Positions 59,839-64,000 of a stretch of DNA of 64,000 nt are shown piece after piece. Below the pieces are notes generated by a model. That model was not told the DNA's origin and did no database searches. It worked only from the letters and a program-made list of their open reading frames with translations. The stretch's first letter is position 1; every line of letters begins with the position of its first letter. The DNA comes from an uncultured Bacteroidales bacterium (GTDB lineage Bacteria > Bacteroidota > Bacteroidia > Bacteroidales > FEN-979). The position numbers and the translations under genes were made by a program. The DNA is taken from contig CAIWMX010000128.1 in assembly GCA_903913885.1 (NCBI GenBank), positions 48,097-112,096 on the forward strand, given 5' to 3'.

Positions 59839-61089
59839 ATGCAGCTAAAAGACCTCGTAAAAAGAATCGCAGCAGTAACCTTGTTCCTTCTTATTCTCCA
59901 ACCAGTTTTCAGCCAGGAGAACTTTGTACCCGGATACCTCATCAGGCTGAACGGCGACACGTTGCGCGGATTTGTCGACTACCGCAACTGGTCGTCCAAC
60001 CCGGATCAAATATTTTTCAGACAAAGCCCCGGCGCCCCCAAATCAGCTTTTACACCCTTGAGCATCCTGGGTTTCAGCGTACTTGATGAAGAATACACAG
60101 GGGCGATCGTTGAAACCGAAATCAGTTCGGCAAACATCAATAATTTCGGACACGAAAGGGAACTGCAGATACAGACTGATACCACATTCCTTCAAATCAT
60201 GGTGAAAGGGGCAAAGAGCATAAGCTATTACAGGACCAGCACAGGGAAGGAACAATTCTATGTCCGCCAGGGACCCTCCTGGGAATTACTTGTCTACAAA
60301 AAATACCTTCAGTATCAGGACGGCCAGACGCTGATCGGCGAGAATAAAAAATTCGTAGGCCAGCTTACCATTTACCTTCGCGACTGCCCTGAACTCCAGC
60401 TGAAGATCAATCAAACCGGTTACCAGAAAAATAGCCTTGAAAACCTGTTTCTTGCCTACTACAAATGTACCGGGTCGGCTATCAGCTTCCATAAAAAAAC
60501 GGAAAAGACAACGTTGGAAATTGGTGTCATGGCTGGTTTGTCGGTGACATCGGTCAATTTCACCAGCAGCAGTTTCCCTCAGCTTGTGAATGCAAAATAC
60601 CCCAATTCCGAAAATTTCACGGCCGGGGTCGCCTTTGATATCATCCTGCCGCGAAACCATGGCAAATGGTCCATTTGCAACGAGCTGGCATTCTCCTCCT
60701 TTAAAACCAGCGGCCAGTATGCCGACAAATACCAAACCACCTATACGACCCTGGGGTTTTCATACCTGGAGATGAACAACATGCTGCGTTTTAAATATCC
60801 TTTGGGGAAGGTTGCAATTTATCTGAATTCCGGGATATCAAACGGATATGCCATAACCGTGAAGAACTACAAAAAAACGGTTTCCCTCTTTGGGCCGCAA
60901 ACGGTTGAAGAAGCCAATGCCATCAATGGACCCAGGAAGTGGGAACTGGGTTTCCTCGCGGGGCTGGGGGTTAAATTTCACCGGTTTTCCCTCGAGGGCA
61001 GGTATGAACTGACCAACGGAATCGCCGACCAGGTCGTTCTGAAATCATCGGTGAACCGGGTTTATATCCTGCTTGGTTTCCGTTTCTGA
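59839..61089 (+). CDS. Outer-membrane beta-barrel family protein
   Basis: Signal peptide '[26 protein letters not shown]', C-terminal strands ending 'VYILLGFRF'. Confidence 0.78.
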   Translation: MQLKDLVKRIAAVTLFLLILQPVFSQENFVPGYLIRLNGDTLRGFVDYRNWSSNPDQIFFRQSPGAPKSAFTPLSILGFSVLDEEYTGAIVETEISSANINNFGHERELQIQTDTTFLQIMVKGAKSISYYRTSTGKEQFYVRQGPSWELLVYKKYLQYQDGQTLIGENKKFVGQLTIYLRDCPELQLKINQTGYQKNSLENLFLAYYKCTGSAISFHKKTEKTTLEIGVMAGLSVTSVNFTSSSFPQLVNAKYPNSENFTAGVAFDIILPRNHGKWSICNELAFSSFKTSGQYADKYQTTYTTLGFSYLEMNNMLRFKYPLGKVAIYLNSGISNGYAITVKNYKKTVSLFGPQTVEEANAINGPRKWELGFLAGLGVKFHRFSLEGRYELTNGIADQVVLKSSVNRVYILLGFRF

Positions 61090-63785
61090 TTCCTGCGGAA
61101 AGTCATTACAAGCAACAGCCCGGCCAGGCCTCCCAGGGCGATCACGCCATAAACCGCGGCCAAAACCAACGTGGGCAGGGGAACTCCATGGGAATGCGTT
61201 GGCGTTTCCGGCGGCATCAGCATGAGCGGCCCGATGATGATCACCGCCAGTGATGCTGCAGGTACCAGAATTTTGGGCAAAAGTTCTGCGATCTGCCTTG
61301 CAAGCGGCTTTGGCAGCCCGGAAGTCTTCACGTTGAACCTGCGCAACCGCAGACTGTTGGTAACCACGAAGATCGAACTGAATGCCATGGCCCCGGCGGC
61401 AAACATGGGCATGAAAAGCCCGGAAACAGCGATGGGGATGAGTGCAACGTTATAGAAAAGTGCCCAGATGAGGTTCTGGACGATCGTCTGGAAAGTACCT
61501 CGTGACAGCGTGATAGCATGCCCTACGCCACGCAGGTCCCCGCTTATGAGGGTAATCCCTGCTGCGGCCATGGCCACGTCGGCCCCGGTGCCTATGGCAA
61601 TCCCCACATCAGCCTGTGCGAGTGCCGGCGCATCGTTGATGCCATCACCCACCATGGCCACAACTTGTCCCGGCGAACCTTCCTGACCGGTCTGTAACCT
61701 TTTGATCTCGTTGGATTTTCCTCCGGGCAACACCTCCGCGATGACAGTTTCAATACCCACCTGCCGGGCAATGGCTTCAGCGGCGTTGCGGTTATCTCCG
61801 GTGATCATGATGACCTTCAGGCCCAGCTCGTGCAGGGTCGCAATGGCCTCCCGGGAGCCCTCTTTCACGGTATCAGCCACGGCAATGAGCCCGATTGCAC
61901 GAATGGTTTCAGATAAGGAGGCGGCTTCCCTGGTGCTGGTTGGCGTCGCGATCTCCCCGGCAGCAATGATCATCACGGTTTTTCCTTCGGTCTGGAGCCT
62001 GAGGATATCCTTTTCGAGGGAGACAAGATCAATCGCTTCAAGCTCCATCATCCGCGGGTTGCCAATGACAAGAGCAATGCTGTCAATCGTGGCGCGCACC
62101 CCCAGTCCGGCTACCGCCTTGAAATTTACCGGCTCCGTGAGTGACAGTCCTTTCGCTTGTGCAGCTTTTACAATGGCCCTGCCCAGCGGATGTTCCGAAC
62201 CCTGCTCGGCGGAGGCAGCCATCTGTAAAAGAGCATCCCTGTTAATCTCTTTCAACGTTACAATATCCGTCACTTCAGGCTCGCCCCGCGTGATGGTGCC
62301 GGTTTTATCGAGCACTACGGTCGTAACGCGGCCTGCCCGTTCGAGGGTTTCGCTGTTTTTTAACAGGATACCGTTCTCTGCCCCCCGGGTTGTTCCGACC
62401 ATAATGGCCGTGGGTGTTGCCAGCCCGATGGCGCAGGGGCATGCGATGACCAGCACTGCAATGGCGTTCATCATGGCTGCCGGCCATCCGCCATGGCCGA
62501 AAAAGGTCCAGCCGAAAAAGGTCAGCAACGCAATGCCCACAATTACCGGGACGAAATACCTGCCGATCTCATCCGAAAGTTTCTGGATCGGGGCTTTACT
62601 GGCCTGTGCCTCCTGCACAAGCCTGACGATCTGGGCCAGGGTGGTGTTTTTCCCGATCCGGGTGGCTTCAAACCTGATCATTCCTTCGCGGTTGATGGTA
62701 GCCCCAATCACGTCATCGCCGGGTCCTTTGCTCACGGGCATCGATTCGCCGGTGATCATCGATTCCTCAAATGCTGACCTTCCTTCGCTGATGATGCCGT
62801 CGACCGGAACCTTTTCGCCCGGGCGGACGACGATCGTGTCGCCTACAACAACATGGTCGATATTAATTTCAACTTCGACACCATCCCTGAATACCCGGGC
62901 AGTTTTAGACCGCAACCCCATGAGGGCTTTCAGGGCCTCGGAAGTTCTTCCCTTGGCGCGGGCTTCGAGGTATTTCCCCAGCCGGATCAGGGTGATGATG
63001 GCTGCCCCGGTTTCGTAAAAAACATGTGGACTATCAATAACGCCAATGGTTACGAGCAGGCTGGAAAAATATGCCACTGATGAACCCAGCATAATCAGGA
63101 CATCCATGTTGGCGCTGCCTGCCCGAAGGCTTTTGAAAGCCCCTGCATAGAACTGCCAGCCGACCACAAACTGCACGACGGTGGCCATCAGAAGCATGGC
63201 CATCTGGTCGTTTTTAAACCCGGCAAGATTGAAATCACGCATCATACTGAAGATAACCAGCGGCACTGTAAATACCAATCCGATGACGAGCAGCATTTTC
63301 TGCTGACTGAGTATCTTTGACCGTACCCTGGCCTCCACATCTTCAAAGTCTTCGGTTTCACCAGCCTGCACCGGGTCAAATCCTGCATGGTGCATGACGG
63401 AAGCAAGTGCGGCAATCCCGGTCATGCCGGGAATAAACTCCACGGCTGCACGCTCCGTGGCAAAACTGACGCTGGCCGACAATACCCCATCCTGTCTGAG
63501 CAATAGTTTTTCAAGCGAAAGCGCGTCAGCATTGTCGTGCAACCCAACGATGGGCAGGTCAGTTTTACCGATGGCTATCCCGAATCCGATATGTCTCACG
63601 CAATCGATGATATCCTGTTCATTGAGGCTGGCCGGATCGAAGGTTGCAGTAAGCTTTTCACCCGTGAGATCAACATTCACCTCGCCGATTCCGGGAAGTT
63701 TCCGCACATTCCGTTCAATATTGGCCGCACAATTGGTGCATGACATGCCGGTGACAGGCATAACCGTATGCTTAACAGTGATCAT
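61062..63785 (-). CDS. copA: Heavy-metal (Cu-type) translocating P1B-ATPase
   Basis: HMA '[23 protein letters not shown]', '[20 protein letters not shown]', '[16 protein letters not shown]', '[30 protein letters not shown]'. Confidence 0.95.
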   Translation of the reverse strand: MITVKHTVMPVTGMSCTNCAANIERNVRKLPGIGEVNVDLTGEKLTATFDPASLNEQDIIDCVRHIGFGIAIGKTDLPIVGLHDNADALSLEKLLLRQDGVLSASVSFATERAAVEFIPGMTGIAALASVMHHAGFDPVQAGETEDFEDVEARVRSKILSQQKMLLVIGLVFTVPLVIFSMMRDFNLAGFKNDQMAMLLMATVVQFVVGWQFYAGAFKSLRAGSANMDVLIMLGSSVAYFSSLLVTIGVIDSPHVFYETGAAIITLIRLGKYLEARAKGRTSEALKALMGLRSKTARVFRDGVEVEINIDHVVVGDTIVVRPGEKVPVDGIISEGRSAFEESMITGESMPVSKGPGDDVIGATINREGMIRFEATRIGKNTTLAQIVRLVQEAQASKAPIQKLSDEIGRYFVPVIVGIALLTFFGWTFFGHGGWPAAMMNAIAVLVIACPCAIGLATPTAIMVGTTRGAENGILLKNSETLERAGRVTTVVLDKTGTITRGEPEVTDIVTLKEINRDALLQMAASAEQGSEHPLGRAIVKAAQAKGLSLTEPVNFKAVAGLGVRATIDSIALVIGNPRMMELEAIDLVSLEKDILRLQTEGKTVMIIAAGEIATPTSTREAASLSETIRAIGLIAVADTVKEGSREAIATLHELGLKVIMITGDNRNAAEAIARQVGIETVIAEVLPGGKSNEIKRLQTGQEGSPGQVVAMVGDGINDAPALAQADVGIAIGTGADVAMAAAGITLISGDLRGVGHAITLSRGTFQTIVQNLIWALFYNVALIPIAVSGLFMPMFAAGAMAFSSIFVVTNSLRLRRFNVKTSGLPKPLARQIAELLPKILVPAASLAVIIIGPLMLMPPETPTHSHGVPLPTLVLAAVYGVIALGGLAGLLLVMTFRRNQKRKPSRI

Positions 63786-63960
63786 AGAAGTATCTTAAGG
63801 TCGGGGGAAAGTTGCCCGGTTTCATTTTTCTGCCAGTTTCAATATATCTGCAAAATTAGATGTAATAATCAAACCTCCGGTGAAAAGTGCCGCTTTAAAA
63901 TTTTATTAACCGTAATCATGATTGCTGCCTCACGCATCAGCTCCCTTCGTTGATTCATAC

Positions 63961-64000
63961 CTCACCCCCCTGACCCCCTCTCCGCACGGAGAGGGGGAGA
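63961..64000. repeat. Intergenic C-rich/G-rich inverted repeat (CTCACCCCCCTGACCCCCTCTCC-GCAC-GGAGAGGGGG), truncated by window end
   Basis: CCCCCTCTCC/GGAGAGGGGG arms; a diverged relative lies at 44906-44944. Confidence 0.75.

Noticed and set aside
61702-63018. 438 aa plus-strand ORF
   Set aside because: Fully antisense to the well-supported copA; Ser/Pro/Met-rich composition typical of a spurious antisense frame.
63768-63953. 61 aa plus-strand ORF beyond copA start
   Set aside because: Short, no domain, overlaps the copA promoter region.

Overview
The window looks like a chromosomal segment from a Bacteroidota (Bacteroidetes) bacterium. Evidence: T9SS sorting domains, a gliding-type C-terminal domain, TAnnTTTG-type promoters, FISUMP, DUF5063 and head-GIN/DUF4097 proteins. 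It is densely coding, about 55 genes, and I recognised no rRNA, tRNA, CRISPR array, prophage or intact IS element. Housekeeping genes include recA, bcp, nth, recR, glmM, aroE, rpsO, pnp, a primary-type sigma factor, rpe, ligA and a Cu-type P-ATPase. The most interesting region is about 15.5-24.1 kb. There a tightly packed cluster encodes a membrane cytochrome-b-like protein, a membrane-anchored Fe-S/flavin oxidoreductase whose two ferredoxin-type motifs each lack one Cys, a 20-heme cytochrome c, a 26+1-heme cytochrome c with an internally duplicated module, an outer-membrane beta-barrel with an N-terminal extra domain, and a small OB-fold-like protein. Together they look like a trans-envelope (extracellular electron transfer type) conduit. 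A second interesting locus (50.2-53.9 kb) is hydG - TM1266-like regulator - HisKA_2 histidine kinase - second TM1266-like regulator, with no hydA/E/F in the window. A window-wide pattern is a set of 7- and 8-bp tandem arrays placed at gene boundaries, several abutting start or stop codons. One composite type (octamer array plus a GGAACTCC-NNN-GGAGTTCC palindrome) occurs twice in opposite orientation. All product calls come from reading sequence and motifs; no database search was run.
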